This document shows positions 1 through 11,700 of a stretch of 64,000 nt of DNA, in pieces. Origin of the DNA: Flavobacteriaceae bacterium (GTDB lineage Bacteria; Bacteroidota; Bacteroidia; Flavobacteriales; Flavobacteriaceae); assembly GCA_018669795.1 (NCBI GenBank), contig JABHSQ010000020.1, forward strand, positions 62,001-126,000, read 5' to 3'. Under the pieces are notes generated by a model, which saw only the letters and a list, made by a program, of their open reading frames with translations, searched no databases and was not told the DNA's origin. The first letter of the stretch is position 1, and each line of letters opens with the position of its first letter. The position numbers and the translations under genes were made by a program.

Positions 1-867
1 TTATATTCCAGTATGCTAAGTTTTAGCAGCACTAGTAATTCGGGTACTTTTGTGACAATACCTAGTGAATCTGGAGATAATATTTATGATCATATAGTAA
101 GTAATGCAACTATAAATGTAAATACTTCAGGGATCACTTCTTTAAGTGATTTAGATACTAGGACTCAAGTAATAAACAAACTCCTAGGAAGGTCATTTTT
201 TGGAGGAAATTTAGGTATTGGAGTTGATTTAGGCGCAACTTACGAAATAAATGAAAAATGGACTGCAAGTGCTAGTATACTCGATTTAGGCGCTATTTTT
301 CATAAAAAAAATATTGAATCTTATCAAGTAAGTGGCGAATATAACTTGGACGGAATAGAATTATTATTTCCACCTTTAGGTAATGGAGATTCTTCACTGC
401 CTTATTACGAAGATTTAATTGATGATATTGGGGCAGCCTTTACAATAGATACCATTTATAATTCTTATATTCAAATGCGCCCTGTTAAAATGTATGCTTC
501 TGTTAAATATAATTTTGGTCAAGCAATAGGAGGTGATAAAACTTGTAATTGTTTAAAAATGGGAGAAAATCAAAAATACAATCAATCTATTGGTTTTCAA
601 TATTTTAGTATTATTAGACCCAAAGGGCCACAAATCGCTGCAACTTTATTTTATTATCACCGATTGTCAGATTATTTTTCCGTAAAAGCAACCTATACTG
701 CAGATTCCTATTCTTATTCAAATGTTGGATTGGGTTTAATAACTAATATTAAGATGGTTAATTTCTATATAGTGGCTGATAATCTACAATGGTACTCTAA
801 TTTAGCAAAGGCTAAAAGTGTATCTTTACAGTTCGGGTTTAATATAATAATAGACAAAAATGAATAA
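1..867 (+). CDS. Outer-membrane beta-barrel-like protein (DUF5723-like), 5'-truncated by window edge
   Basis: Frame is open from base 1 through the ATG at 13; barrel-like alternating segments; tentative family call. Confidence 0.6.
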   Translation, partial: LYSSMLSFSSTSNSGTFVTIPSESGDNIYDHIVSNATINVNTSGITSLSDLDTRTQVINKLLGRSFFGGNLGIGVDLGATYEINEKWTASASILDLGAIFHKKNIESYQVSGEYNLDGIELLFPPLGNGDSSLPYYEDLIDDIGAAFTIDTIYNSYIQMRPVKMYASVKYNFGQAIGGDKTCNCLKMGENQKYNQSIGFQYFSIIRPKGPQIAATLFYYHRLSDYFSVKATYTADSYSYSNVGLGLITNIKMVNFYIVADNLQWYSNLAKAKSVSLQFGFNIIIDKNE

Positions 868-1708
868 ATTAGTTTTAGGAATATTTCTTTTTATTGGTAT
901 AATATCTAAAAGTTTTTCCCAAAAATCCTTAAGTGACTATAGTTATGTTATTGTATCAGAACAATTTGAATTTCAACAAGAAAAGGATCAATATCAATTA
1001 AATTCATTAATTAAATTTCTATTTAACAAATATGGATTTCATGCTTATTTTGATAGAGAAGTTCCCTTAAATGTGGTTAGATGCGATGGACTGTGGGCTG
1101 AAGCTGAAGGGACACCTGGATTTATTATGACTAAAGTCCAATTGGTTTTAAGAGATTGTGCTGGAGAAGAAATTTTTAGAACTAACTATGGAAAAAGTAA
1201 AGTTAAAGATTATAAAAAAGCATATTATGAATCTGTTAGAAATGCTTTTGATGATATAATTAATCTTAATATAATCCAAAAAGAAATTGAAGACTTAGGT
1301 ATAGTAATAATTTCAAACCCTCAAATTTTATCTGAAAGCACTAAAAATTCACCTATTTTAGAAACTTCTATAGTCGCTATAAATTCTATAAAGAAAGAGC
1401 CATTAAAAAAAGTTGAACCAACAATAGAAAAAACAATAAAGTTAAATCTTCCTTTAAATAAATATACCAATTATAAGTATATGGGAAAAACTTTTTTATT
1501 GCGAAAAACAGCTATAGGTTATACACTTTATCAAGAATTAAGAGATGCTGATGATGATTTATTATTAATTGGAAAAATTGATGTGAAAAATTCAAAAATT
1601 AATTTCAAAAATAAAAAAGATAAAATAGTTGAGGCCTTTTTTGATACATCTAATCATTTAATTATAGGTAGCGGAAATAAAAGAAAGATATATAATTATA
1701 TTAACTAA
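860..1708 (+). CDS. Hypothetical exported protein
   Basis: ORF with N-terminal signal peptide-like segment MNKLVLGIFLFIGIISKSFSQ; overlaps upstream CDS by 8 nt. Confidence 0.7.
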   Translation: MNKLVLGIFLFIGIISKSFSQKSLSDYSYVIVSEQFEFQQEKDQYQLNSLIKFLFNKYGFHAYFDREVPLNVVRCDGLWAEAEGTPGFIMTKVQLVLRDCAGEEIFRTNYGKSKVKDYKKAYYESVRNAFDDIINLNIIQKEIEDLGIVIISNPQILSESTKNSPILETSIVAINSIKKEPLKKVEPTIEKTIKLNLPLNKYTNYKYMGKTFLLRKTAIGYTLYQELRDADDDLLLIGKIDVKNSKINFKNKKDKIVEAFFDTSNHLIIGSGNKRKIYNYIN

Positions 1709-1801
1709 TTCCCATCCATTTTTTACAGCATAAAAAATAAAACATAAATCATTAATTTTACATATATTTGTGCTTTGATTAATAAACTTAAACAATAAAT
1801 C

Positions 1802-2212
1802 ATGAAAAAAATTATTTTTTTATTATTAACCGTTCTGATTGTTTCTTGTAGTAGTAGTGATGATCCTAATCCGGTACCATCTTGTTGGGACAGCCCTTCA
1901 TTTGTAGGAACTTGGATTGGTACAGATGAAGCCACAGAAACTCCGACTACAATTACATTGGTATTTAACGACGACGCAACTGGTAGTATAGCTACAGTGG
2001 GTGAACTTGATTCTGAAACCTATAATGCTTTTACATGGGTAGATGTAAGAGATATAGATTTTGATGCAAATAAAGAGGGTACATTAACTCTTAATGGTTA
2101 TGATTCAAATATAGGTGAGGTTTACCAATTCCTTGGATGTAACCAATTTAGAGCTTATAAAGAAGTTTCAGATGGTACGGAGGCTGATATTATAGTTTTT
2201 AATAAGGAATAA
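1802..2212 (+). CDS. Small lipoprotein
   Basis: Signal peptide plus lipobox (LLTVLIVSC) followed by SSSDD; preceded by TATATTTG element. Confidence 0.7.
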   Translation: MKKIIFLLLTVLIVSCSSSDDPNPVPSCWDSPSFVGTWIGTDEATETPTTITLVFNDDATGSIATVGELDSETYNAFTWVDVRDIDFDANKEGTLTLNGYDSNIGEVYQFLGCNQFRAYKEVSDGTEADIIVFNKE

Positions 2213-2235
2213 TATTCGATATTTTTTAAAATATT

Positions 2236-2270
2236 AAAAAGGTTATCATTAATTTGATAGCCTTTTTTTA
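2236..2270 (+). terminator. Rho-independent terminator
   Basis: AAAAGGTTATCA-loop-TGATAGCCTTTTTTT. Confidence 0.8.
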
Positions 2271-2371
2271 TTCAATAATTTAAAAATACATCTACTTGGC
2301 TTAAAAACTAAAAAGCTTGCAACTGTCAATAATATATGAAATTAAATAATATGTAAATTATAATATATTAA

Positions 2372-3649
2372 TTAATAACCATATTTATCCTTCCACAGAT
2401 TTTTTAAATATTTTTTAAAAATATTTTCTTTACTATTGTTTCCTGGAGTATAAATTCTTGTTCCTTTTATTTCATTTGGCAGGAATTCCTGTGTAACAAA
2501 ATTATTATCAAAATCATGGGCATATTGGTATTCTTGTCCGTGCCCCAATTCTTTCATCAATTTTGTGGGAGCATTTCTTATTGCAATTGGCACCGATAGA
2601 TCTCCTGTTTGTTTTACAATGTTTTGAGCATCCTTAATAGCGAGGTAAGAGGCGTTACTTTTTGGAGAAGTAGCAAGATATATAACGCATTGGCTTAAAA
2701 TAATTCTAGACTCTGGATAGCCAATTATATTTACAGATTGAAAAGTTGTATTGGCTAGGACTAATGCAGTTGGGTTTGCATTTCCAATATCTTCGGACGC
2801 TAATATCACTAATCTTCTTGCAATAAATTTTAAATCCTCTCCACCTTCAATCATTCTTGCAAGCCAATAAACAGCTGCATTTGGGTCGCTGCCACGGATT
2901 GATTTTATAAAAGCAGATATGATATCATAATGCTGTTCTCCTGTTTTATCATATAAAACGGTATTTTTTTGAACTTTTTGTAATACCATTTTATTAGTGA
3001 TGGTAACAGCATCTGAATTTTCTGAAAGAACGACCAATTCAAGTATATTTAAAAGTTTTCTTGCATCTCCGCCAGATAATCTTAAAATAGCTTCCGTTTC
3101 TTTAAGAATTACTTTCTTTTTAGACAAATATTCGTCTTTATCTATAGCGCGCTTTAAAAGTGCTTCTAAATCGGTTCTACTGAATGATTCGAGGACATAA
3201 ACTTGACAGCGAGATAAAAGTGCAGGTATTACCTCAAAGCTTGGATTCTCTGTAGTTGCTCCAAATAAGGTAATCCACCCTTTTTCTACAGCTTTCAGGA
3301 GTGAATCTTGTTGAGATTTACTAAATCGATGAATTTCATCAATAAATAAAATTGGATTCTTTGTGCTAAAGAGAGTATCGCTTTTTTTAGCTTTTTCAAT
3401 AACTTCTCTAATTGCAGCTACACCACTATCAATAGCGCTTAACATGTAGAAAGGCCTTTCTGATTCTTCTGCAAGAATCATAGCAAGTGTTGTTTTTCCT
3501 GTTCCTGGAGGTCCCCAAAATATCATAGAGGATAGCATCTGAGAATCTAATTGAGACTTTATAGCACCATTTTCGCCAACTAAATGTTTTTGACTTAAAT
3601 AGTCATTTAAGGACTTAGGTCTTATGCGCTCAGCTAAGGGAATACTCAT
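2372..3649 (-). CDS. rarA: Replication-associated recombination protein A (AAA+ ATPase, MgsA/RarA)
   Basis: Walker [10 protein letters not shown], Walker B FIDEIHRF, MgsA C-terminal region. Confidence 0.93.
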   Translation of the reverse strand: MSIPLAERIRPKSLNDYLSQKHLVGENGAIKSQLDSQMLSSMIFWGPPGTGKTTLAMILAEESERPFYMLSAIDSGVAAIREVIEKAKKSDTLFSTKNPILFIDEIHRFSKSQQDSLLKAVEKGWITLFGATTENPSFEVIPALLSRCQVYVLESFSRTDLEALLKRAIDKDEYLSKKKVILKETEAILRLSGGDARKLLNILELVVLSENSDAVTITNKMVLQKVQKNTVLYDKTGEQHYDIISAFIKSIRGSDPNAAVYWLARMIEGGEDLKFIARRLVILASEDIGNANPTALVLANTTFQSVNIIGYPESRIILSQCVIYLATSPKSNASYLAIKDAQNIVKQTGDLSVPIAIRNAPTKLMKELGHGQEYQYAHDFDNNFVTQEFLPNEIKGTRIYTPGNNSKENIFKKYLKNLWKDKYGY

Positions 3650-3732
3650 AGCTGTAAAAATACAATTTTATTAACGTGCTTGTACTGACAATTTAACCGA
3701 AATTTGAAAAAGGGATTGTTTTTTGAAATTAA

Positions 3733-4494
3733 ATGATTATGACTAAAAAAAATAACTTATATTTTTCTAATGATGTACTATTATTTCCATTACTTTTTTT
3801 GTTAACGATTGTAATTGTTTTTTGGATAGAATCACGTTTCAATATTAATTTAAATTATTTAGGGATTTATCCAAGAAAAATAGAAGGCTTAATAGGAATC
3901 ATATGTAGTCCATTTATACATGGAGATGTTAAACACTTATTTAACAACGCTATACCATTATTGGTATTAACTTCTGCTTTATTTTATTTTTATAGAAGAA
4001 TAAGATGGAAGGTTTTAATATATGGTTTGTTATTAACTGGTTTATTTACTTGGATAATAGGAAGGTCAAGTATACACATTGGAGCTAGTGGTGTAATTTA
4101 TATGTTAACAGCATTTTTAATGTTTAGAGGTATATTATCAAAACACTATCAACTAACCGCATTGTCATTTAGTGTTATATTTTTATATGGTGGTTTTATT
4201 TGGTATATATTTCCAACAGACCCTAAGATATCTTGGGAAGGTCATTTGTCAGGTTTTATAGTAGGAATAATTTTTGCTTTAATATTTAATAAGCAAACAC
4301 TTCCAGTTAAAAAATATATTTGGGAAAAAGAAGATTATAATCCAGATAATGATCCTTTTATGAAAAATTTTGATAAAGATGGAAATTTTATAGAAACTAC
4401 ATCTGAAACTGAAGTTATTGAGCCTCAAATAGAATCTACTTCAATAAAATATATTTTTAAAAAATCAATTACTAAAGAGAAGAAAGATTTATAA
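3733..4494 (+). CDS. Rhomboid family intramembrane serine protease
   Basis: Multi-TM, GASG motif (HIGASGVIYML), conserved His in later TM (GHLSGF). Confidence 0.9.
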   Translation: MIMTKKNNLYFSNDVLLFPLLFLLTIVIVFWIESRFNINLNYLGIYPRKIEGLIGIICSPFIHGDVKHLFNNAIPLLVLTSALFYFYRRIRWKVLIYGLLLTGLFTWIIGRSSIHIGASGVIYMLTAFLMFRGILSKHYQLTALSFSVIFLYGGFIWYIFPTDPKISWEGHLSGFIVGIIFALIFNKQTLPVKKYIWEKEDYNPDNDPFMKNFDKDGNFIETTSETEVIEPQIESTSIKYIFKKSITKEKKDL

Positions 4495-5229
4495 AGATCG
4501 TTGTCTTATAGCTTCATACAAAAATGCTCCACAAGCTACAGAAACATTTAAAGAGTTTACATCTCCTAAAAGAGGCAATGACGCCCTATGATCAACAATG
4601 TTTAAAACTGATTTAGAAACACCTTTTCCTTCAGAACCCATAATAATAGCAAGTGGTTTGTTTAAATCTAAATCATAAACTATATTTTCAGTTTTTTCTG
4701 TAGCTGAAACGGTAGTGATATTTGAAGCCTTTAAATAAAAGATAGCATCTTTTATGTGATCAACTTTACAAATAGGTATTTTAAATATAGCTCCAGCCGA
4801 TGTTTTAACTGTATCTCCTGTTACCGGTGCACCTCCTTTTTTTTGTATTATAATGGCATCTACGCCAGTACATTCAGCGGTTCTAATAATGGCGCCAAAA
4901 TTTCGCACATCACTAATTTGATCTAATATAATAAATAAAGGTTTTTCTTTCTCTGAAAGTATTTTCTCTACAATTTCTTCTAATGGATAAAACGGAATAG
5001 GAGAGGTGATTGCAATAATACCTTGATGATTTCCATGAGTTAATCTATTTAGTTTTTCAATTGGAACATGATTTACTGTAACGTCACTTGATTCTATTTT
5101 TTTAATTATTTCTTCAATTTTAGGATTTATCGAATCTTTTTGAATAAATAATTTATCAATTACTATATCAGAATCTAATGCTTCTAATATAGGATGTATA
5201 CCGAATATCGTATTTTGTTTATTTGCCAT
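4489..5229 (-). CDS. rlmB: 23S rRNA (guanosine-2'-O-)-methyltransferase RlmB-like (SpoU/TrmH family)
   Basis: FGIHPILEAL N-terminus, LDQISDVRNFGAIIRTAECTGVDAI, IMGSEGKGV and SLNVSVACGAFLYE motifs. Confidence 0.92.
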   Translation of the reverse strand: MANKQNTIFGIHPILEALDSDIVIDKLFIQKDSINPKIEEIIKKIESSDVTVNHVPIEKLNRLTHGNHQGIIAITSPIPFYPLEEIVEKILSEKEKPLFIILDQISDVRNFGAIIRTAECTGVDAIIIQKKGGAPVTGDTVKTSAGAIFKIPICKVDHIKDAIFYLKASNITTVSATEKTENIVYDLDLNKPLAIIMGSEGKGVSKSVLNIVDHRASLPLLGDVNSLNVSVACGAFLYEAIRQRSL

Positions 5230-5255
5230 ATTACATGAAATATAATGATAAAAAA

Positions 5256-5286
5256 AAAGACTGTCTTTATAAGACAGTCTTTTTTA
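5256..5286 (-). terminator. Rho-independent terminator
   Basis: AAGACTGTCTTTATAAGACAGTCTTTTT; downstream of T9SS-sorted protein gene. Confidence 0.8.
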
Positions 5287-5307
5287 TATTTATAAAAACC
5301 TATTGTA

Positions 5308-6228
5308 TTATCTGATAACTTTTACAGAACCTTCAGTTCCGTTAATGTTAACTTTTACAATGTAAGTACCGTTAGATAAGTTAGACATATCTACTGTAGA
5401 TCTCATTGCATTTACATTAGCGTTATAAACTTGTTGACCTAACATATTGTAAATAGCTACAGAGTTAATGTTTTCTTGAGCTTTTAATGTTAAAGTACCG
5501 TTACTCATTGCTGATCTAAATCCTGTAGATGCAAAATCGTCATTAGCTAATACCCCCTCTATATAAGTGAAAGTATCATAATAAGCTATGTGTTCTGAAG
5601 ATATAGAAAAGAAATCAATTCCACCAAGACCAGTTGCTGTTGTTCCAGCAGAATCTGTGAAAGGAGTTCCAGCAGGAACAATATTAACACCATTTACAGT
5701 CACATCCCAAGTTGCTAATGAAATACCAGAATTGATATCCCAGTTCATCGTAATATTAAACCATTCACCATGAGGAAATTGAAATTCTACTGCACCATTA
5801 GCAGTATTATCAATAACACCCTGACCAGGTGTTCCTAAAGCTTGATTAAAGAATATGTTACCTACAACCCATTCACCAGAGCCAATTGGTACTGCTCCTT
5901 GCAAATTAAAATATCCTTCTTTGTTTTCAGGTACAAACATCCAGAATGATAATCCCCAATTACTAAATATTTGGTTTCCTAAATTTAATACAGCATCAGT
6001 AGTACCATCACCTGGAACAAGGCCAGATTGTGATCCACCTTGAGCTTCTTCAGCAGATGACATTATTGCACATCCTGGTCCTCCACCACAACCCCAATCA
6101 GTCCACCAATCAATAAATATTGGCTCACCTACATTGTAAGATTCCATGTCATCATCGAACGTTTGAGCGTTCATTGTTACTGCAGCAAATAAGAATAAGG
6201 TTGCTACTAAAAAATAATTTTTTTTCAT
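5308..6228 (-). CDS. Secreted protein with T9SS type A C-terminal sorting domain
   Basis: Signal peptide and C-terminal NINSVAIYNMLGQQVYNANV...GTYIVKVNINGTEGSVKVIR sorting domain. Confidence 0.88.
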   Translation of the reverse strand: MKKNYFLVATLFLFAAVTMNAQTFDDDMESYNVGEPIFIDWWTDWGCGGGPGCAIMSSAEEAQGGSQSGLVPGDGTTDAVLNLGNQIFSNWGLSFWMFVPENKEGYFNLQGAVPIGSGEWVVGNIFFNQALGTPGQGVIDNTANGAVEFQFPHGEWFNITMNWDINSGISLATWDVTVNGVNIVPAGTPFTDSAGTTATGLGGIDFFSISSEHIAYYDTFTYIEGVLANDDFASTGFRSAMSNGTLTLKAQENINSVAIYNMLGQQVYNANVNAMRSTVDMSNLSNGTYIVKVNINGTEGSVKVIR

Positions 6229-6355
6229 GATAATTTTGTTTTAAAAGTTAATTACATACAAATATATAAAAATATTACTTTAAAATAATGTGTTTTTAGC
6301 AATTATTTATAAAATTATTAAATATAATTATTATAATTTAAATAATTATAATGAT

Positions 6356-6393
6356 AAAAACGCTAAGAATCTTGATAGAAACTTAGCGTTTTT
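6356..6393 (-). terminator. Rho-independent terminator
   Basis: AAAAACGCTAAG...CTTAGCGTTTTT between the lipoprotein gene and the T9SS protein gene. Confidence 0.8.
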
Positions 6394-6416
6394 ATTATTA
6401 TTAATAACTACCTTAA

Positions 6417-7013
6417 TTAATTATTTATGTAGATAGTTTTCCAAGAAAATGGTGAATTAAAATAAGGACCACTTAAAGTAGCACCAGCATTACTCACATT
6501 CCAAACAATATTATTACCATCTTCATCTAATTCATTCATTTCTAACTCAAAATTAGTTACTATAAATGAGGCACCACTTGGAATTTCTATTCCTGGGAAA
6601 GCTGCAATCATATCTTCAATTGTTATTTCAATATAATATGATGGTAACTTATTAACTTCACTCAATACATCAAATGATTCGGCAGGTATAGTCTTGTACA
6701 AAATATTAGGTGTATAAGAAGATTCTGGTGTAGCATCTTGGTTATCAAAAAGCTCAATTTTTACACGCACTTCTTTAAAGTCTGGAGTGAAGCTTCCATC
6801 ACCTTGTTGCACTTCTACAAGAAAACACAAACAAGATTTTTCTTCACCATCATTATTTAAGAGATCAAGTGGTTTTTCTAATATTCTTAATACTGATCCA
6901 GTTGTATTAACTTCTTCATATAAAGTATCTATCGCTAAGTCGCTGTCAGAACAAGAAGAAAAACCTCCTAATATAATGATTGTAACTAATATTGATTTAA
7001 ATATATTTTTCAT
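6417..7013 (-). CDS. Lipoprotein, hypothetical, SusCD-associated
   Basis: Lipobox (IIILGGFSSC); directly downstream of susD-like gene. Confidence 0.7.
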   Translation of the reverse strand: MKNIFKSILVTIIILGGFSSCSDSDLAIDTLYEEVNTTGSVLRILEKPLDLLNNDGEEKSCLCFLVEVQQGDGSFTPDFKEVRVKIELFDNQDATPESSYTPNILYKTIPAESFDVLSEVNKLPSYYIEITIEDMIAAFPGIEIPSGASFIVTNFELEMNELDEDGNNIVWNVSNAGATLSGPYFNSPFSWKTIYINN

Positions 7014-7030
7014 AATTATTTGTTTTATTA

Positions 7031-8761
7031 TTAATTAGCAATTGGGAAACCAGTACTTCCAGGACCTGCTGCACTTGATGCAGGATTGTTATCCCAAAAT
7101 ACTTTCACACTAACATCAGGTTTTTGCGCGATATTTGGATTGGTATTTGCTTCATCAGCAGGATAAAATAATGATCTTACAAATCCTCCAGGAGCAGGTT
7201 CAACAGTCCATTGAAGTGTATGTGGATATCCTGTTCTTCTATAGAAGTTATATGAATTAGATCCATTACCATAATGCGCAATTAAATGTTGTTCACCAAG
7301 TATGTTCATTTTATCATCATAATTACCTAAAAAGAATTGCTCTGTTTTTAAATTAATCCATTGATCAACAGTAAAATCTGTAGGTACATATCCTCCATCG
7401 TCTGTTGTTGATAAATCAGCATCTCCATCCTTAGATCCAAAGCTCATTACTTTTGCTATAGATATTCCCATAGCGTTTCTTAAATGACTAGCAGCATCAC
7501 CACCACCTGATAATGCCATTTCGGCAAGCATTAAGTGAGACCAAGAAGCTAAATATATTGGAGTAATACCAGCTCCACCACCACCTTGTCCTATACCAAC
7601 GCTAGAAAAACGATTATCATCAAAATTACCAGCTATTGGGTACACACCACCAGCTGTTCTTTTAAATGTGTCAGGTGGAATACCACCGCCAAAACCATGA
7701 TCTCTTCCCCAATATCCATTATCTACACTACAAAACACCATTAGAGATGCTCCAGGATAAAGAGCGGGTCTTGGTTGGGTTGAACAAAATAATCTTTCAG
7801 GATCAACAGCACATTGATTAGCAGGATCATTAGGATCTCCGTTAATGTCTTTTAGAGCTCCAGGTGTACAATCGTTTTGTCTAAAGAAATAATACCTTCT
7901 TCTTGGATCGTTATCTTTCAGCATTTTATCCATTAAATAGTCTGATCTATATCTGGTTACACCACCAGCTGTATAATCACTTTGATAACCAGGAGATCTA
8001 GCATCGATTTGATCATTAATTAATACATTATAATTCCATACAAAATCATCTGATGTATCAGAAATGAAATTACCCTCATTTTTAAGTGTATTAAATTCAG
8101 ATACATTATTAGTGTTGACATAAGCTTGCATTTTTAATGTATTAGCAAGTTTAACCCATTGATCAAAATTATTGTTATAATAAAAATCATTTGCAATGTC
8201 AAAATTATTTCCACCTAACAACTCTTTAGCTTCTTGTAACAATGCTATAGCAAATTCATAAACTGAGCTTCCAGAATCAACAGAAGGTTGTGGAAATTCA
8301 GCTAAATTATTTGCTTCCGATCTTGGTATATCGCCAAAATAATCAACTAATGTAATAAGTGTATACGCTTTTAAAATTTTCATTACAGCAATGTGATTAC
8401 TATAACCTATTAATTCAGTTTCTTGGTCTTTAGCTAATTGAATAGCATTTTGAATGTCAGAGAACATATTAACATATGCTAAGCCCCATTCGTAATTTGT
8501 AAAAACTGGTTCAAAAGCATTAACATAATTTGTTGCTCCCATTTGTTCAATTCTTACTAGTCTAGCACCATTATTACCCATTGCTTCTGCAAAACGTGCA
8601 AAATCTACTTGGATAGAAACCATATATCTTTCTAAATCACCATTTTCAACGGTAATTTGATTTGGATCGTTTATTAAGTCTAAATCAGTTGTTTCACAAG
8701 AAGTGAAAGTCAACCCAAGAAGTAGAATTAATAATACTGATATTTTATTTAAATTTTTCAT
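7031..8761 (-). CDS. SusD/RagB-like nutrient-binding outer membrane lipoprotein
   Basis: Lipobox LLGLTFTSC, SusD-like helical repeats and C-terminal region; adjacent to SusC. Confidence 0.9.
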   Translation of the reverse strand: MKNLNKISVLLILLLGLTFTSCETTDLDLINDPNQITVENGDLERYMVSIQVDFARFAEAMGNNGARLVRIEQMGATNYVNAFEPVFTNYEWGLAYVNMFSDIQNAIQLAKDQETELIGYSNHIAVMKILKAYTLITLVDYFGDIPRSEANNLAEFPQPSVDSGSSVYEFAIALLQEAKELLGGNNFDIANDFYYNNNFDQWVKLANTLKMQAYVNTNNVSEFNTLKNEGNFISDTSDDFVWNYNVLINDQIDARSPGYQSDYTAGGVTRYRSDYLMDKMLKDNDPRRRYYFFRQNDCTPGALKDINGDPNDPANQCAVDPERLFCSTQPRPALYPGASLMVFCSVDNGYWGRDHGFGGGIPPDTFKRTAGGVYPIAGNFDDNRFSSVGIGQGGGGAGITPIYLASWSHLMLAEMALSGGGDAASHLRNAMGISIAKVMSFGSKDGDADLSTTDDGGYVPTDFTVDQWINLKTEQFFLGNYDDKMNILGEQHLIAHYGNGSNSYNFYRRTGYPHTLQWTVEPAPGGFVRSLFYPADEANTNPNIAQKPDVSVKVFWDNNPASSAAGPGSTGFPIAN

Positions 8762-8782
8762 TTTTATTCTTGATTTATATTA

Positions 8783-11700
8783 TTAGAATGATAAGTTTAC
8801 ACTTAAACCGTATCTTTTACTACTAGGTCCTGTTAAATAATCAAACCCTTGTCCATTTCCAGATCCTAAAGCAGTTGTATTAGGGTCAAAGTTAATGCCA
8901 TCTGGAGTGTTATAAGCATCATACCACATATTGTATGCACTTGCTTTAAAAACAATCTTCCCAAATGGAGTTTTGTCTAACATTTTAGATGGTAAAGAAT
9001 AACCAAAACTAACTTCTCTTAATCTTATAACAGAAGCATCATATACAGATAATTCACTAGCTGGACTAGCAAATCCATTATCAAAATAGAAATTTGAGTT
9101 ATTAATTTGAAGATCATTTGGTAATCCAGTTGCTTGACTAACACCAGGTAAGATATAGGTTGATAACCTGTCTTCTGTATCAGTAGTTAAACCCCTACCC
9201 ATAAGTGTAGCAATAGTGGTTGAGTAAATATCTCCACCTGATGTATGGTTAACAGCAACTGCTAATGACCATCCCTTGTATTCAAAAGTATTGGTATAGT
9301 TCATTGAAAAGTCAGGATTTGGATTTCCAATAAAAGGTAATATACCTTCTTCATCCGTTTCTTCTGAGACATAGTTTCCTACTCCATCAACCAATAGATC
9401 TCCATTTGCATTTCTAGCGATACGAGAACCAAATATTGAACCTAAAGGATAACCTACTCTAGCACCATTACCTAAATTAGTAAAACCTGCATATATAATA
9501 AGATCATTATTTCCTATATCGGTTACGTTACTTTCATTTTGTGTAAAATTAACTCCAACATTCCAATTAAACCCATCAGATTTTTTTAACAAATCGATAT
9601 CAAAAATAGCTTCAATACCCCAAGATTCAATTTCACCAATATTTGTACCTGTAAATGCAGCACCTGTACTTAATGGAATTGGAGCTGATTGGATAATTAA
9701 ATCCTTAGTCACTCTCGTGTAATATGTAAAATCAAGGTTTATTCTGCTAAATAACTTAGCCTCTAAACCATATTCTAACTCTGTAAATAATTCAGGTTTG
9801 ATATTTGGATTACCTACAAAAGAATTTGTTGTATTACCTGTTGTATCAATCCATCCTTGAGTATTTAGACTTAAACCAGTTACTGTTGGGTATCCAGTTG
9901 CAAAGTTTGCAGATGTACCATAACCACCTCTTAGTTTTAAATAATTTAAACCATTATCTGTTCTAATACTTGGAAAAGCAGAAGTTGGAATAAACGATAA
10001 ACTAGTAGAAGGGTAAAAAAGTGTATTATTTTTTGCTGTATTAGAAACCCAATCTTGTCTTCCCGAAAAGTTTAAGAAAAGAAAATTATTAAAATCAAAT
10101 CCTATTTGGCCATATAAACCAATAATGTTTCTTTCCTCGTGATATTCTATATAACCGTGATTTACAAATCCTTCATGAGCGAAAAAATCAAAAACTTGTT
10201 GATCTGAACTATTAACTCCAATTCTGTCATATTTTGTGCCTCTTGAAGTTGCACCAGCCATAAAGTTAAAACCTAAGTGATCATTAAAAAATGAATAATT
10301 GTTACCACTTAAAACCAGGTTGTGGTCAGATATCAAATTAGTATTATTCCAAGTTTCATAGATTCCTGAATCTGTAATAATACTTCCAGTTGTTCCACCT
10401 CGGTTTTGTAAGTTAACATTATTTTCAGAATAGGTGTCAATACTTCCTTGATATCTAAGATTAATATTATCGTTAAAATTATAGTCTACAGAAGCGAATC
10501 CATTTACACGATTTACTTTTTGTGAGAACTTAGCATTTTGTATTGTCCAAAGTGGATGTTGTATAGCATTATCATCTCTATAGTAAATACTACCTCCATC
10601 AGGTAATTCATATGGTAATTCATAAAAATCAATACTTCTAGGGGTATAAAATAAATCTCCAAAAATAGAAGAACCAGTACCGCCAACACTACTACCGAAA
10701 CTAGCCGCTACTGGAGGAGTTTTAAAATCTGTTTTGGTATATGTCATAGAACCTCTAACGTTTAATTTGTTGGTAAGCTTAGCTCCACCAGAAATAGTTA
10801 AGTTGGTTCTTGTAATTTGGTTACCAGGTGTAAAACCTTCGTCATTGACATGACCGAAAGCCATACCGTAGTTATATTTACTGTCTTCACTTCTACCTCT
10901 TAAGTTAGCAGAAACAGCAGCTACACCACCTGTCCTGAAAAATTGTTCTACACTATTTCTAGGTTTCCAATCATAACGAAAATTGTCTCCATTTTCCTCA
11001 AAAAATGTATTTTGATAACTAGGATAGTTAGATGCTAAAAAAGCTGACGTAGAATAAGGGTGAGCTACAGATCCAGATACAGCTCCAGGTAAAAGATTAT
11101 CACCATTTATTGCTTTATCACTACCATACCCGCCAAGGCCATCTTCATAAAATCCTGGTCCCCAGTTACTGTAGAACCATCCAAAAGCTTGATCAAATCC
11201 ACCACCGTATTGATCTTGGTAGTCAGGAAGAGAAGCTACTTCGTTAAAGAAATATGATGATGAAATTTCAACTTCTTGCTTAGACTTCATCTTTGAATTA
11301 CTTCCAGTTTTAGTTGTAATTAATATTACACCATTTCGACCATCAGTACCATATAATGTTGTTGCGGCTAAACCTTTTAGTATATCAATATTTTCGATAT
11401 TATTAGGGTCAATATCAAATGATCTACTTGAACCTGAATTACCATCAATGAAATTACCAGCAGCATTTGAATCACTACTGTAAGGAACACCATCAATAAC
11501 ATAAAGTGCATTGTTGTTTCCAGAGAATGAATTCATACCTCTAATAATAACTTTGTTTGCAGATCCAGATAAACCGTTTGAAGTTGTTATCTCAATACCA
11601 GCAGTTTTTCCTTGAAGAACACGTGTTAAATCTGTTTCAGGACTGTCTTTAATTGCTTCTTCTTTAATGGAAGATACGGCATATCCTAATGCTTTCTTTT

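Noticed and set aside
1723-1935. 70-aa minus-strand ORF opposite the lipoprotein gene
   Set aside because: Antisense to a convincing lipoprotein with signal peptide; no supporting features.
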